Shown: piece after piece, positions 53,903-63,341 of the stretch | How the letters are laid out: each line of letters opens with the position of its first letter | Position numbering within the stretch: the stretch's first letter is position 1 | DNA from: Nitrospinaceae bacterium | GTDB lineage: Bacteria > Nitrospinota > Nitrospinia > Nitrospinales > VA-1 | DNA: 64,000 nt | Direction of reading: 5' to 3' | NCBI GenBank assembly: GCA_029261595.1 | Contig: JAJDAZ010000005.1 | Span: forward strand, 1-64,000 | Program-made: the position numbers and the translations under genes | Notes under the pieces: model-generated | Seen by the model: only the letters and a program-made list of their open reading frames with translations | What the model was told of the DNA's origin: nothing | The model's database searches: none

Positions 53903-55372
53903 TCAATCCACTTTATGTTTTTCAAGGATTTGTTCGACGGTGTTGGTGGTGGACAGGCCTTTGACGATGGGGATGAGTTCCACCCGCGCGCCGTAGCCTT
54001 CGACGATTTCGCGCCCGACCACCTCATTAATTTTGTAGTCATCGCCCTTTACCAGAATGTCCGGGCGGACTTCGCTGATCAGTTGCTCCGGGGTGCTTTC
54101 GTCGAAGATAGTGATGTAATCGACGTACCGCAAGGCGGATAAAATATTGGCGCGTTCCTTTTGTGATTTGATGGGCCGTCCGTCGCCTTTGAGGGAACGA
54201 ACCGAGGCGTCGCTGTTGAGTCCGATCACCAAAAAGTCGCCCAGGGATTTGGCTTTCTGCAAAAATTCGATATGACCGCCGTGGATAAGGTCGAAACAGC
54301 CGTTGGTGAACACCACGGTTTTTCCCGTGCTCTTGGCCAGGCTGACGAGTTTTTTGAGTTCCTCCAGTTCCAGGATGGTGTGGGCGGTGCGGAGCAGTTC
54401 TTCCTCCAGAAATTCGTTGAACTCGTTTAAGGTGACAACAGCGGTTCCCACCTTACCGACCACGATACTGCCGGCCATGTTGGAGAGCCAGGCGGCATCG
54501 CGAAAGTCGAACCCGACAAAAAGCGCCATTCCAAACACACTGACTACCGTGTCGCCGGCGCCGGTGACATCGAAAACCTCCTTGGCCACCGTGGGAATGT
54601 CGATGGGTCGCTCCTTGTTACTATAGAGAGTCATTCCGTCCTTGCCGCGGGTGATCAAAAGGGCTTCTCCCTTGGTCAGGCTGAGCAGGTATTCCGCGGC
54701 GCGTTCCAGATCTTCCCCGCTGTTGATTTTGATGGGCACCGAGCGTTCGACTTCATTCTGATTGGGTGTCAAAACGGTGGCTCCCTTGTACAGGGAGAAG
54801 TCCGCGCTTTTAGGGTCGACGATCACCATTTTTTTGGCATTCTGGGCGCGATGCATCAGGTTTCTGACGACCTTTTCGGTCAGCACCCCCTTCTGGTAAT
54901 CGGAGCAGATAACGCCTGCCATTTCGGGCAATATGTGGTTGGTGAATTGAATGATTTTATTTTCTGTTTCCTCGGTGATGGGCCGGTTGTCCTCTTTGTC
55001 GATGCGCAGGATCTGCTGGTTGTGCGCGATGATGCGCATTTTGGAGGTGGTCGGGCGATGGACGAACCGGAAGATGCCTTCCGTATGGATGCCTTTTTCC
55101 TGGATAAGTGTGAGCAGGCAGTCGCCTTTTTCATCCTGGCCGATGGCCCCGATGAGATAAACATCGCATCCGAGTGCGGCCAGGTTGTTGGCGACGTTAG
55201 CCGCCCCGCCCAAAGAAAGGTTTTCCGATTTTGTTTCCAGAATGGGAACCGGCGCTTCAGGAGAGATCCTAGTCACGCCGCCCCACAGGTATTCGTCCAG
55301 AATGAGGTCGCCGATCACCAGAATTTTTGGGCGCTCCTTGTTATCGAAAAAATATTTGAATTTGGATTTCAT
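53903..55372 (-). CDS. hldE: Bifunctional heptose-7-phosphate kinase / heptose-1-phosphate adenylyltransferase
   Basis: 489 residues, the fused form. The N-terminal PfkB-type kinase has 'ILVIGDLILDEYLWGGVTRISPEAPVP', 'LSLGGAANVANNLAALG' and DVTGAGDTVVSVF. The C-terminal nucleotidyltransferase has 'VVFTNGCFDLIHGGHIEFLQKAK', with the HxGH motif. It carries out two steps of ADP-heptose synthesis for the LPS core. Its start overlaps the gmhA stop by four bases, so the first three enzyme activities of the pathway are coupled. Confidence 0.95.
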   Translation of the reverse strand: MKSKFKYFFDNKERPKILVIGDLILDEYLWGGVTRISPEAPVPILETKSENLSLGGAANVANNLAALGCDVYLIGAIGQDEKGDCLLTLIQEKGIHTEGIFRFVHRPTTSKMRIIAHNQQILRIDKEDNRPITEETENKIIQFTNHILPEMAGVICSDYQKGVLTEKVVRNLMHRAQNAKKMVIVDPKSADFSLYKGATVLTPNQNEVERSVPIKINSGEDLERAAEYLLSLTKGEALLITRGKDGMTLYSNKERPIDIPTVAKEVFDVTGAGDTVVSVFGMALFVGFDFRDAAWLSNMAGSIVVGKVGTAVVTLNEFNEFLEEELLRTAHTILELEELKKLVSLAKSTGKTVVFTNGCFDLIHGGHIEFLQKAKSLGDFLVIGLNSDASVRSLKGDGRPIKSQKERANILSALRYVDYITIFDESTPEQLISEVRPDILVKGDDYKINEVVGREIVEGYGARVELIPIVKGLSTTNTVEQILEKHKVD

Positions 55373-55935
55373 TCCTCAAGCTCGTTTTCGACGATTTCAC
55401 AGATGATGTGGCCGATGGTGATATGGACTTCCTGAATGCGGGCGGTGTCGTCTGAAGGCACCACGATAGCGAGACGGACATGGTCTTTTGCAACGCCGCC
55501 TTCCTTGCCCAATAGCGCGATGGTGTGGACTTCCATATCGTTGGCCCGTTTTAAGGCGCGGATCACGTTTTCCGAATTGCCGCTCGTGCTGAATGCCAGC
55601 AGGACATCGCCTTTTTGGGCGATTGCCTCGATCTGCCGGGAAAATATGGTTTCAAACCCATAATCGTTGCCCAGCGCGGTCAATATCGAGGTGTCCACCG
55701 TGAGCGCGATGGCGGGTATCGCGGGCCTTTCTTTTTTAAACCGGCCCACCAATTCGGCGGCGATGTGTTGGGCGTCCGCAGCACTCCCGCCGTTACCCAT
55801 GAGAAGCAGTTTGCCCCCTCCCGCGACACTTTCTTTTATCAGCAGGGCCGCTTCCAGGATTTTTTCCGACAAGGTTTCCGCCACCTGGTATTTTAAATCG
55901 GCGCTGTCATTGAGAAAATTTTTAACCCGTTGCAT
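55369..55935 (-). CDS. gmhA: Phosphoheptose isomerase
   Basis: 188 residues, one SIS domain: 'LLMGNGGSAADAQHIAAELVGRFKKERPAIPAIALTVDTSILTALGNDYGFETIF' is nearly diagnostic for GmhA, and 'LLAFSTSGNSENVIRALK' holds the sugar-phosphate loop. It converts sedoheptulose 7-phosphate to heptose 7-phosphate, the substrate of the adjacent HldE. The overlap of four bases with hldE confirms the pairing. Confidence 0.95.
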   Translation of the reverse strand: MQRVKNFLNDSADLKYQVAETLSEKILEAALLIKESVAGGGKLLLMGNGGSAADAQHIAAELVGRFKKERPAIPAIALTVDTSILTALGNDYGFETIFSRQIEAIAQKGDVLLAFSTSGNSENVIRALKRANDMEVHTIALLGKEGGVAKDHVRLAIVVPSDDTARIQEVHITIGHIICEIVENELEE

Positions 55936-55985
55936 ATCTTAAAGTTGAGTTCAGTGTTGGTTAATCCGCTGGAATCTTCCCGGCT

Positions 55986-56684
55986 TCACAGCAGTCCTTC
56001 ATCAGAAAAGCTGAAAAATTTATTGTCCCCGATGATGATGTGATCCACCATCCTGATCCCGATGATCTGGCCGGTTTTATTGAGCCGATGGGTGATCTCC
56101 ATGTCCTGCTGACTGGGCGAAGGATCCCCGCTTGGATGATTGTGGATCACCGCGAACGAGGCGGCGGATTCCTTGATCGCCGGGATCATGACTTCCCTGG
56201 GATGCAGGATGCTGGCGTTCAGACTGCCTTCGGAAATAGTGAGATCTTTGATCACAAATAATTTCGGGTTCAAAAGAACGAGTTTAACGATTTCCTTTTT
56301 CAGGTTTTTCATGAACGGTGTGAAGTGTTCCACAAAACACCGGCTGGTCTCCATTTTTATTTTTTTCCCGGAACTCTGGGAAGACATGCGCTTGCCAACT
56401 TCCAGGGCGGCCTTGATCTGTGCGGCCTTGGCAAAGCCGATGCCCTTGACCTTGCACAGTTCTGTTATTGAAGCCTGGTCGATCTGATTAAAATCGTGAA
56501 ACATGTTTAAAAGATCACGGCTCAAGTCAATGGCGTTTTTATTGGCGGTGCGGTCGCCGGAACCGATCAATATCCCCAGCAGGGAAGCATCGGAAAGTTT
56601 ATCCTCGCCATATTTGATCAGCCTTTCTCTCGGCCTCTCGTCTTCGGGCCAATTTTTAATGGAGGAGTGACTGTTATCGGCCAT
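55986..56684 (-). CDS. radC: RadC-family JAB/MPN-domain protein
   Basis: 232 residues. An N-terminal helix-hairpin-helix part ('LGILIGSGDRTANKNAIDLSRDLL', 'ITELCKVKGIGFAKAAQIKAALEVGKR') precedes a JAMM metalloprotease-like domain with HNHPSGDPSPSQQD, the conserved zinc site. Despite the name, a role in DNA repair is not established. It lies between gmhA and the UDP-glucuronate decarboxylase gene on the same strand, but there is no functional link to either. Confidence 0.9.
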   Translation of the reverse strand: MADNSHSSIKNWPEDERPRERLIKYGEDKLSDASLLGILIGSGDRTANKNAIDLSRDLLNMFHDFNQIDQASITELCKVKGIGFAKAAQIKAALEVGKRMSSQSSGKKIKMETSRCFVEHFTPFMKNLKKEIVKLVLLNPKLFVIKDLTISEGSLNASILHPREVMIPAIKESAASFAVIHNHPSGDPSPSQQDMEITHRLNKTGQIIGIRMVDHIIIGDNKFFSFSDEGLL

Positions 56685-56785
56685 GAGACCTTATTGGGTT
56701 TTCAGGAGACCTTTGATAACTCGATATTTTTCTTACCCCTCAGGTCCAAGGGGAAAAATCGCAACAGGGTAATTTTCCAGTTAAC

Positions 56786-57724
56786 CTATAAAGTACTCAC
56801 TTTGGTTTTGAAAAAGTCCAGGGTCGATTGCAATCCTTCATCCAAAGCCACCTTTGGCTCCCAATCAAGGACTTTCCGAGCCAGTGCAATGTCTGGTTGC
56901 CTGATTTTTGGATCATCCACCGGCAAAGCCGTGTAAATGATTTTACTCTTGCTTTTGGTGGCGTGCAAAATTTTCTCGGCCATCTCCTTGATCGTCATTT
57001 CCTTAGGATTGCCAATGTTCACCGGTTCGTTTATGCCGGAAATCAGCAGCCGGTAAATTCCTTCAATGAGATCCGAAACGTAGCAAAAGCTTCGGGTCTG
57101 ACTGCCGTCGCCGTAGATCGTGAGGTCTTCGCCCATCAGAGCCTGGTAGATGAAATTCGGAATGGCCCGGCCATCCTGAAGCCGCATTCGGGGGCCATAG
57201 GTATTGAAGATCCTGACGATTTTTGCGTCGAGTCCGTGGGCGCGATGATAAGCCATCGCCATCGCTTCCGAGAATCTTTTGGCCTCATCGTAAACTCCGC
57301 GTGGGCCGACGGGATTGACGTTGCCCCAGTAATCTTCCTTTTGCGGATGAGTCAGAGGGTCCCCATACACTTCCGAGGTGGAGGCGATCAGGTACGTGGC
57401 CCGCTTGGCCTCCGCCAAACCCAGCGTGTTGTGGGTTCCAAGAGATCCCACTTTAAGCGTGGGAATAGGGTGAACCAGATAATCAATGGGACTGGCGGGC
57501 GAGGCAAAATGAAGAACATAATCCACAGGGCCGTCCACCTTGATGTGCTGGGTGACATTGTGTTTGATAAAAGTGAATTTATTGTTTTTTATGTGGGCGA
57601 TATTTTCCAGCGATCCGGTGATCAGGTTGTCCATGCAGACCACCTCGTGGCCCTTGGCCAGAAGAAAATCGCAAAAATGAGACCCTAAAAATCCGGCCCC
57701 TCCGGTGATCAAAGTTCTAGGCAT
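56786..57724 (-). CDS. uxs: UDP-glucuronic acid decarboxylase (UDP-xylose synthase type)
   Basis: 312 residues of the extended SDR fold: [15 protein letters not shown] at 8-22 for NAD, '[34 protein letters not shown]', catalytic YDEAK, and '[22 protein letters not shown]'. The whole string is closer to bacterial UXS than to other epimerases. It makes UDP-xylose for surface polysaccharide or LPS. It precedes radC and the heptose genes on the same strand and follows fmt closely. Confidence 0.88.
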   Translation of the reverse strand: MPRTLITGGAGFLGSHFCDFLLAKGHEVVCMDNLITGSLENIAHIKNNKFTFIKHNVTQHIKVDGPVDYVLHFASPASPIDYLVHPIPTLKVGSLGTHNTLGLAEAKRATYLIASTSEVYGDPLTHPQKEDYWGNVNPVGPRGVYDEAKRFSEAMAMAYHRAHGLDAKIVRIFNTYGPRMRLQDGRAIPNFIYQALMGEDLTIYGDGSQTRSFCYVSDLIEGIYRLLISGINEPVNIGNPKEMTIKEMAEKILHATKSKSKIIYTALPVDDPKIRQPDIALARKVLDWEPKVALDEGLQSTLDFFKTKVSTL

Positions 57725-57732
57725 GAGTTCCT

Positions 57733-58695
57733 CTAATGTGTGTTGGAAATACAGGGAGCCGAACTCGCATCGAACACATCCCCTTTGAGCATTTTATGGC
57801 CGGCCAGAAAACTCTTTGCGGGCATCCTTTTTTTCCCCTCCGGTTGCAACTCAGTGATAATGAGCGTGCCTTTACCCGTTCCCACCTCGATGCCGTGGTC
57901 GGTGATGCGGGTGATTTCACCGGGCGGACCCTCCGGTTGCCCAAAAGCGGTTTCAACGGCACACAGGCGCAGACGCCTGGACTGAAAATACGTGAACGCT
58001 CCAGGCCAGGGTTCCAGCCCCCGCACCAGATGGCCAAGACTCACGGCGTCTTTTTCCCAGCGAATCAGTCCATCCTGTTTTTTCAGCTTGGGCGCGTGGC
58101 TTGCGTTGTCGTTGTCCTGAGGCAGTGGGGTCAGCGTTTTTTCCTCCAGCCGCGCGATGGATTCTTTTACAAGAGAAGCCCCGATTTCAGCCAGACGATC
58201 GTGCAGGGTTTGAGCGTCGTCATTATCCGCGATCGGCGTTTTATCCATCAGCAGGATATCGCCGGTGTCCATTCCTATGTCCATTTTCATGGTGGTGACG
58301 CCGGATTCTTTTTCCCCGTTAATGATGGCCCAGTTGATGGGAGCCGCTCCCCGGTATTTTGGCAGGAGGGAGGAATGCAGGTTCATGCAAAACCATTTTG
58401 GGATATCAAGGACGGCCTTTTTCAAAATCTGGCCGTAAGCGACCACCACGATCAAGTCCGGCTGGAGATGTTTCAAAGTGTCGATAAACTCCGGGGCGCT
58501 GGCTTTTTCCGGTTGCAGAACGTCGATGCCTAATTTCTGCGCCAGTAGTTTTACAGGAGAGGCTGTAAGCCCCTGTCCGCGGCCCTTGGGCCGGTCGGGC
58601 TGGGTGACCACGGCGATCACGGAATGCCCGGACTCCGACAGTTGTAGAAGCGTGGGCACGGAAAAGTCCGGCGTCCCCATGAAGACGATCTTCAT
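57733..58695 (-). CDS. fmt: Methionyl-tRNA formyltransferase
   Basis: 320 residues, normal length. '[17 protein letters not shown]' opens the protein, '[34 protein letters not shown]' is the 10-formyl-THF active-site region, and the C-terminal OB-type domain is present ('[24 protein letters not shown]'). It formylates initiator Met-tRNA. Its start overlaps the def stop by four bases, the usual def-fmt pair. Confidence 0.95.
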   Translation of the reverse strand: MKIVFMGTPDFSVPTLLQLSESGHSVIAVVTQPDRPKGRGQGLTASPVKLLAQKLGIDVLQPEKASAPEFIDTLKHLQPDLIVVVAYGQILKKAVLDIPKWFCMNLHSSLLPKYRGAAPINWAIINGEKESGVTTMKMDIGMDTGDILLMDKTPIADNDDAQTLHDRLAEIGASLVKESIARLEEKTLTPLPQDNDNASHAPKLKKQDGLIRWEKDAVSLGHLVRGLEPWPGAFTYFQSRRLRLCAVETAFGQPEGPPGEITRITDHGIEVGTGKGTLIITELQPEGKKRMPAKSFLAGHKMLKGDVFDASSAPCISNTH

Positions 58696-59204
58696 GCCAC
58701 CTTCTCTTTCTGCTTTTTCTTGAATTTTCGCTTGAGCAAGTCCCTGCGGACTTTGCCCAGGTTGTCCCAGAACAGGTTGCCTTTAAGATGATCCATTTCG
58801 TGTTGGAAGGCGCGGGCCATGAAACCTTCGGCTTCATAACGAACCTCGTTGCCCTTGATATCGATGCCTTTGATTTCCACATGCAGAGCCCGTTTGACCG
58901 TGGCATACACTTCCGGGATGCTGAGACACCCCTCTTCGCTCAGTTCCTCGCCTTCCATCGCCGTGATGACCGGATTGATGAGAGTGATCAGGTTGTGCTC
59001 GCCCTTTTCGACTCCCATATCGACCACAAACAGGTTGTGCGGCACGCCCACCTGATTGGCCGCCAGACCGGCGCCCCTGGCATCGAGGGTGGTTTCGTAC
59101 ATGTCCTCGGTCAATTTGACCAGGATTTCGTCAATATTGTCCACCGGTTCCCCTTTTTTCCGCAGGACCGGGTCCAGCCAGTTTTTGATGGTCAAGATGG
59201 ACAC
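58692..59204 (-). CDS. def: Peptide deformylase
   Basis: 170 residues. The three signature blocks are intact: GAGLAANQVG, EEGCLSIPE and QHEMDHLKG, with Cys and the two His of HEMDH as iron/zinc ligands and the Glu as catalytic base. It removes the N-formyl group from nascent proteins, the counterpart of the overlapping fmt gene. Upstream are 293 bases holding palindromic repeats and then argJ. Confidence 0.95.
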   Translation of the reverse strand: MSILTIKNWLDPVLRKKGEPVDNIDEILVKLTEDMYETTLDARGAGLAANQVGVPHNLFVVDMGVEKGEHNLITLINPVITAMEGEELSEEGCLSIPEVYATVKRALHVEIKGIDIKGNEVRYEAEGFMARAFQHEMDHLKGNLFWDNLGKVRRDLLKRKFKKKQKEKVA

Positions 59205-59287
59205 GCGTTTGTTCTTTCTGATAGTGATAAAGCTAAAGTAATCAATTCGTCTGTAAATTCTAAACTATCAAATAAAATTTGTCATGG

Positions 59288-59345
59288 ATAAACCCACCCA
59301 GCGGACCGCTGGAGGAGATATTAACGTGCGATGGGTTTATGAGGA
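59288..59345 (+). repeat. Palindromic intergenic repeat, copy A
   Basis: The outer arms ATAAACCCA (59288-59296) and TGGGTTTAT (59332-59340) pair perfectly. Inside are the palindrome CCAGCGGACCGCTGG (59298-59312) and ATATTAACGTGCG. The pattern CCAG-stem, ATATTnACGTnCGATGGGTTnATGAGGA is shared with copy B. It lies between def and argJ. Confidence 0.75.
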
Positions 59346-59435
59346 GTCGCCAGCTTCCTGAACCTGGAGTCTTAAGGGGGCTCGTGAGCATGTGATATTC
59401 GATCTTTGCTGTTATACCTCTTCATTATCTTTCAT

Positions 59436-59497
59436 GCCCCGAAGGGGCAGAGTAGGGGTAGAGCGAACGGAGCTTAATATCCCCCCACGTAGTGGGG
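59436..59497. repeat. Two GC-rich hairpins after argJ
   Basis: GCCCCGAAGGGGC (59436-59448) and CCCCACGTAGTGGGG (59483-59497) are perfect short stem-loops. The second ends one base before the argJ stop codon. Neither has a T tract on the minus strand, so they may act as weak terminators or be REP-like elements. Confidence 0.45.
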
Positions 59498-60706
59498 TTA
59501 GGTGGTGTATTCGGCGTTGATTTTGACGTAATCGTAGGAAAAATCGCAGGTATACATCTCTGCCGACTCTTTGCCCTGATTCAGGTCAATGGCGATGATA
59601 ACCTCCGGTTTTTGCATTTTTCGGCGGAGCGAAACCATGGAAGCGTGTTTCGTGGGATTATCATTTTCGAACAGCGTGGCCCCGTTTAAGCGGATCACGA
59701 TCCGCTCCGGCTGAACTGGAACCCCGGCGTAACCGATGGCGCAGATGATGCGTCCCCAGTTGGGGTCCTCGCCGAACAACGCGGTTTTGACCAGAGACGA
59801 AGTGGCGACCGAGGAAGCTATTTTTTTGGCGTGATTTTTGGTTTTGGCTCCGGTCACCTTAACCGTCACGAATTTGGTGGCGCCTTCTCCGTCTTCGACG
59901 ATCTGAAACGCCAGGCTTTTGCTCACTTTCGTCAATTGGGCGGTGAATTCGGCGTATTCTTTCGATCCCCGCTTGATGGGTTTATTTCCCGCCTGCCCGT
60001 TGGCCAGGACGATGAAGGTGTCGTTGGTACTCATGTCGCCGTCGACGGTGATGCTGTTAAAAGAAGCTTCATTGGCTTCATTGAGAGCCGCCTGCAAAGT
60101 GGGATAGTCGATTCTGGCGTTGGTCTGCACGAAGCCCAGCATGGTGGCCATGTTGGGGTGGATCATACCGGAACCTTTGGCGATGCCGCCGAGCACGATT
60201 TTATTCTTTCCAATTGAAAAGCGGGCGACGGCTGTTTTGCGGGTGAGATCGGTGGTCATGATGGCTTCTGCAGCATCGTTCATGCCTTTGGCGGAACATG
60301 TTTCGACCAGTTTGGGAACCCCGTCGGTCAACGTGTCCGGCGGCAGGGGAACACCGATGACTCCGGTGGACGCGATCAAAATTTCATCCTTGGAGATGGC
60401 AAGTTCCTGGGCAAGGCGGTTGATAAGGTTTTTGCAATCAATCATGCCCTGCGCCCCGATGCAGGCGTTGGCGTTGCCGCTGTTGACCACGATGGCCCGG
60501 ATGGGAACGGCTTTTTTAACGGTGCGGCGGCTTAGAACCACACTTGCGGCCTGCACCCGGTTTTTGGTGAAGACGCCGGCGGCGACCGCGGGAGTGGTGC
60601 TTAAGATGAGGGCGAGATCCTTGGCGCCATTTTTTTTGAGTCCGCAGGCGATGCCGGAAGCTTTAAAGCCGGGCACCTGGAAATTTTTTGGAGTTGGCGT
60701 TTTCAT
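59498..60706 (-). CDS. argJ: Bifunctional ornithine acetyltransferase / N-acetylglutamate synthase
   Basis: 402 residues. The autocleavage site is in KGSGMIHPNMATMLGFV, where the Thr becomes the nucleophile of the beta chain. 'SITVDGDMSTNDTFIVLANG' and the C-terminal YDYVKINAEYTT complete the family pattern. ArgJ recycles the acetyl group from N-acetylornithine to glutamate in arginine synthesis. I take the ATG at 60706 (MKTPTPKNF) rather than the TTG at 60727; the ribosome site is weak for both. It follows argC on the same strand. Confidence 0.93.
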   Translation of the reverse strand: MKTPTPKNFQVPGFKASGIACGLKKNGAKDLALILSTTPAVAAGVFTKNRVQAASVVLSRRTVKKAVPIRAIVVNSGNANACIGAQGMIDCKNLINRLAQELAISKDEILIASTGVIGVPLPPDTLTDGVPKLVETCSAKGMNDAAEAIMTTDLTRKTAVARFSIGKNKIVLGGIAKGSGMIHPNMATMLGFVQTNARIDYPTLQAALNEANEASFNSITVDGDMSTNDTFIVLANGQAGNKPIKRGSKEYAEFTAQLTKVSKSLAFQIVEDGEGATKFVTVKVTGAKTKNHAKKIASSVATSSLVKTALFGEDPNWGRIICAIGYAGVPVQPERIVIRLNGATLFENDNPTKHASMVSLRRKMQKPEVIIAIDLNQGKESAEMYTCDFSYDYVKINAEYTT

Positions 60707-60883
60707 AACGTTACACGGGTCCTGCAATACGGGATGAAAAAGTTGGGCTCCCTTAGCCCGATAACGCGGGAGGAAGCCTAGAGTTTACAGTTTCTTTGCT
60801 CGCAAGCCTGGGTACATCGGGATTTTAATATTCCGCTGATAAATTAAGCACGGCGTGAGCAAACTCCTCCTCGCGGGAGCGAG

Positions 60884-61921
60884 TTAGGGAAAAATACCCG
60901 GCGAATCCAGAGCGGTTTTTTCATCGAGGCCCAGCATGATATTCATGTTTTGAACTGCTTGACCCGCCGCGCCCTTCACCAGATTATCGATGGCGCTGGT
61001 GAGGATGATGCGCCGGTTGCGAGAGTCGATTTGCAGTCCGATGTCACAAAAATTTGATGCCGCGACATGGTGCGTGTTGGCGAAAGTGCCAAGGTTCAGG
61101 ATGCGGACGAACGGTTCGTTTTTATAATATTCCCGGTAATGCTTTCCCAATGCTTCAAGCTCAAGGTCTTTTTTTAGATTGATGTAAATGGTGCTCAACA
61201 TGCCGCGCGTCATCGGCATCAAATGTGGAGAAAACGTGACCCGGATGTCCCGCCCGGCAAGGGCTGAAATTTCCTGCTCGATTTCCGGCGTGTGGCGATG
61301 CGTTGCCAGACCGTAGGCCGAAACCGCTTCGTTGCATTCGGCGAACTGGGTGTGGGTGGCCAATTTGCGCCCCGCGCCCGACACACCGGATTTGCAATCG
61401 GCGATGATCGTGTCCAGATCCACCCAGCCGGTTTTGACCAGAGGCGCAACGGCCAGGGTGACCGAAGTCGGGTAACAGCCGGGGTTGGCCACCAATTTGG
61501 CAGAGCGGATGTTGTCCCGGTGCATTTCCGGCAAACCATAAACCGCCTGACTCAAAGCTTCTTTCTGCTCATGTGGGACCGAATACCACTCCTCAAAAAT
61601 TTCCGCAGATTTCAGCCGATAGTCGGCGCTGAGATCAATCACCCGGCAATTGCCCGTTAAAAAAGCCGGAACCTGGTTCATGGCGGTGGTGTGGGGCAAC
61701 GCCAGAAACAAGATATCGCAGGTATCGGCGATGGCCGGGCTGAGGCTTACGAACTGCAAGTCTGAAAATCCACCAAACGAGGGAAACACATCGGCCAGCT
61801 TCTGGCCTTGATGTTTTTCCGAGGTGACCGCAGTTATTTCAACATCAGGATGTTTGATCAACAGGCGGAGCAGTTCCAGTCCGGTGTATCCGCTCGCGCC
61901 TGCAATACCGACTTTAATCAT
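60884..61921 (-). CDS. argC: N-acetyl-gamma-glutamyl-phosphate reductase
   Basis: 345 residues. The NADP fold opens the protein (VGIAGASGYTGLELLRLL) and the catalytic Cys is in VANPGCYPTS; 'SGVSGAGRKL' follows. ArgC makes N-acetylglutamate semialdehyde, two steps before the ArgJ substrate. The order rpsI, argC, argJ on one strand is also seen in several delta-proteobacteria-like lineages. The 168 bases before it hold a strong inverted repeat behind rpsI. Confidence 0.95.
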   Translation of the reverse strand: MIKVGIAGASGYTGLELLRLLIKHPDVEITAVTSEKHQGQKLADVFPSFGGFSDLQFVSLSPAIADTCDILFLALPHTTAMNQVPAFLTGNCRVIDLSADYRLKSAEIFEEWYSVPHEQKEALSQAVYGLPEMHRDNIRSAKLVANPGCYPTSVTLAVAPLVKTGWVDLDTIIADCKSGVSGAGRKLATHTQFAECNEAVSAYGLATHRHTPEIEQEISALAGRDIRVTFSPHLMPMTRGMLSTIYINLKKDLELEALGKHYREYYKNEPFVRILNLGTFANTHHVAASNFCDIGLQIDSRNRRIILTSAIDNLVKGAAGQAVQNMNIMLGLDEKTALDSPGIFP

Positions 61922-62054
61922 GACGCTATTAAAACGTTTGAAGGGGATTTATAAAAATTACTTGGTAATTCGGGAGTGAAGAATATCAGGAAATATTCGG
62001 CACGAAAAGGTTTCAGCTCAACGATCACCCCCCCGCGCTGGAATATTGGGTCGA

Positions 62055-62078
62055 GCGTCACGCTGGTCAGCGTGACGC
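62055..62078 (-). terminator. Strong stem-loop after rpsI
   Basis: GCGTCACGCTG (62055-62065) and CAGCGTGACGC (62068-62078) are perfect 11-base arms with a two-base loop. It lies 12 bases past the rpsI stop on the minus strand. No T tract follows, so it is either a terminator that works differently or a 3'-end stabilising structure. Confidence 0.45.
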
Positions 62079-62089
62079 CGGTTTCTGGA

Positions 62090-62488
62090 TTATCGTTTGG
62101 AGAATTGAAACTTTTTGCGCGCGCCGGGCTGACCGTATTTTTTCCTTTCCACTTCCCTTGCGTCCCTGGTGAGAAATCCTGCTCTCTTCAGGGGGGTGCG
62201 AAGGTTGGGGTCGGACACGATAAGAGCCCTGGCAATTCCAAGGCGCATGGCGCCGGATTGGCCGGCCAGGCCGCCGCCTAAAACCGTGACTTTGACATCA
62301 TAAGATTGAAGGGTCTCGGTCAAAACCAGAGGCAGTTTGACATTGGTTTCCAGACTGTCCCGGCGAAAGTACTCTTTCAGGTCGCGTTTATTGACGGAAA
62401 TATTTCCCTCGCCGCGCTCCAGCCATACTTTGGCGATGGATTCTTTTCGTTTTCCAGTGGCATAGAATTTTTCTTCAACTTCCATCAA
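62090..62488 (-). CDS. rpsI: 30S ribosomal protein S9
   Basis: 132 residues. '[33 protein letters not shown]' and '[22 protein letters not shown]' are conserved S9 segments, and the C-terminus ends in QFSKR, the basic tail that reaches the P-site tRNA. It is the second gene of the rplM-rpsI pair, 54 bases after rplM. Confidence 0.97.
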   Translation of the reverse strand: MMEVEEKFYATGKRKESIAKVWLERGEGNISVNKRDLKEYFRRDSLETNVKLPLVLTETLQSYDVKVTVLGGGLAGQSGAMRLGIARALIVSDPNLRTPLKRAGFLTRDAREVERKKYGQPGARKKFQFSKR

Positions 62489-62542
62489 TCAGCTCCTAAA
62501 ATTATCTGCAATATTCATCAACGCTATGAGCGGGGTTTTCCG

Positions 62543-62971
62543 TTAAACCGTGACCGTTTCAGGGTTTTGTCCCACATGCGGATGTTGTTCGTTATCGTAA
62601 ATCCGGAAATTAAGGTGCAGGGTCCGACCCAGTCGGTTTTTCGGGAGCATACCCACAATCGCTTTTTTGAGCAGATTCGAGGGTTTTTTTTCGCGTATTT
62701 CCTGCGCCGTGGTGGATTTGATGCCGCCCGGATAACCTGTATGGTGGTAATAAATTTTGTCGTCCCATTTTTTCCCGGTCAACTTGACTTTTGCGGCATT
62801 GATGATGATCACATTGTCGCCGGTGTCCACATGCGGCGTAAAAATCGGTTTGGTTTTTCCACGGATGATCGCGGCGGCCTTACTGGCAATACGACCCACA
62901 GCTTTATCAGTGGCGTCAATGATCACCCATTTTTTTTCAAAATCGCCTTTTTTGGCGGAGTACGTCTTCAT
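62543..62971 (-). CDS. rplM: 50S ribosomal protein L13
   Basis: 142 residues, normal length. 'WVIIDATDKAVGRIASKAAAIIRGKTKPIFTPHVDTGDNVIIINA' and 'GMLPKNRLGRTLHLNFRIYDNEQHPHVGQNPE' are diagnostic for L13. It is the first gene of the rplM-rpsI pair. A consensus-quality promoter lies about 45 bases upstream of its ATG. Confidence 0.97.
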   Translation of the reverse strand: MKTYSAKKGDFEKKWVIIDATDKAVGRIASKAAAIIRGKTKPIFTPHVDTGDNVIIINAAKVKLTGKKWDDKIYYHHTGYPGGIKSTTAQEIREKKPSNLLKKAIVGMLPKNRLGRTLHLNFRIYDNEQHPHVGQNPETVTV

Positions 62972-63022
62972 ATGGATTCAGTCTTTCGGTTTCAGATTCT
63001 GCTTTCGGATAACAAACCGTTG

Positions 63023-63051
63023 ATCTTAAGAAAATCTTCCTCTTCTGTCAA
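63023..63051 (-). promoter_or_regulatory. Sigma-70-type promoter of rplM-rpsI
   Basis: On the minus strand, TTGACA (plus 63046-63051) and TAAGAT (plus 63023-63028) are separated by exactly 17 bases. The -35 is perfect. Transcription would start near 63016, leaving a leader of about 45 bases before the rplM ATG. Confidence 0.65.
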
Positions 63052-63218
63052 TAGATTTGTTAATATAACCTCAAAAAATACACGCCGATGGGTGATTTTT
63101 GGCCAGGCCGGTATTTTAACCGGATTATTCCTGCGGGATAGAAAATTTGAACCCGACCCTGGGGTTGCCGGCTTTCTTTTTTTTGTGAAATGAGGTATTT
63201 TATCCGGCCGGCGTACCT

Positions 63219-63301
63219 CCAGTTAGACCCTGGACTGAATATTGACGTGTGATCCAGCGTAGCGCGGGTCCAAATATTCACGTTCGATGGGTTAATGAGG
63301 A
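63219..63301 (+). repeat. Palindromic intergenic repeat, tandem copies B' and B
   Basis: B' (63219-63253) reads CCAG, seven bases, CTGG, five bases, ATATTGACGTGTGAT. It is joined directly to B (63254-63301): CCAGCG..GCGCGGG, then ATATTCACGTTCGATGGGTTAATGAGGA. B matches copy A almost base for base from ATATT onward. The pair lies between rplM and the hopene cyclase gene, in a 370-base gap that otherwise holds only the rplM promoter. Confidence 0.7.
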
Positions 63302-63341
63302 ATCAAAAGTAACCAGCCATCCCGTATATCTTGAGCAACCC

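Noticed and set aside
57736..58533. 265-codon plus-strand open frame opposite fmt
   Set aside because: Antisense to a conserved gene; no recognisable domain or ribosome site.
59436..59497. CRISPR-like or attachment-site reading of the GC-rich hairpins
   Set aside because: Only two unlike short stem-loops, no spacing pattern and no integrase nearby.
62306..63193. 295-codon plus-strand open frame across rpsI and rplM
   Set aside because: Runs antisense through two ribosomal protein genes and their promoter; Phe-rich shadow of Lys-rich coding.
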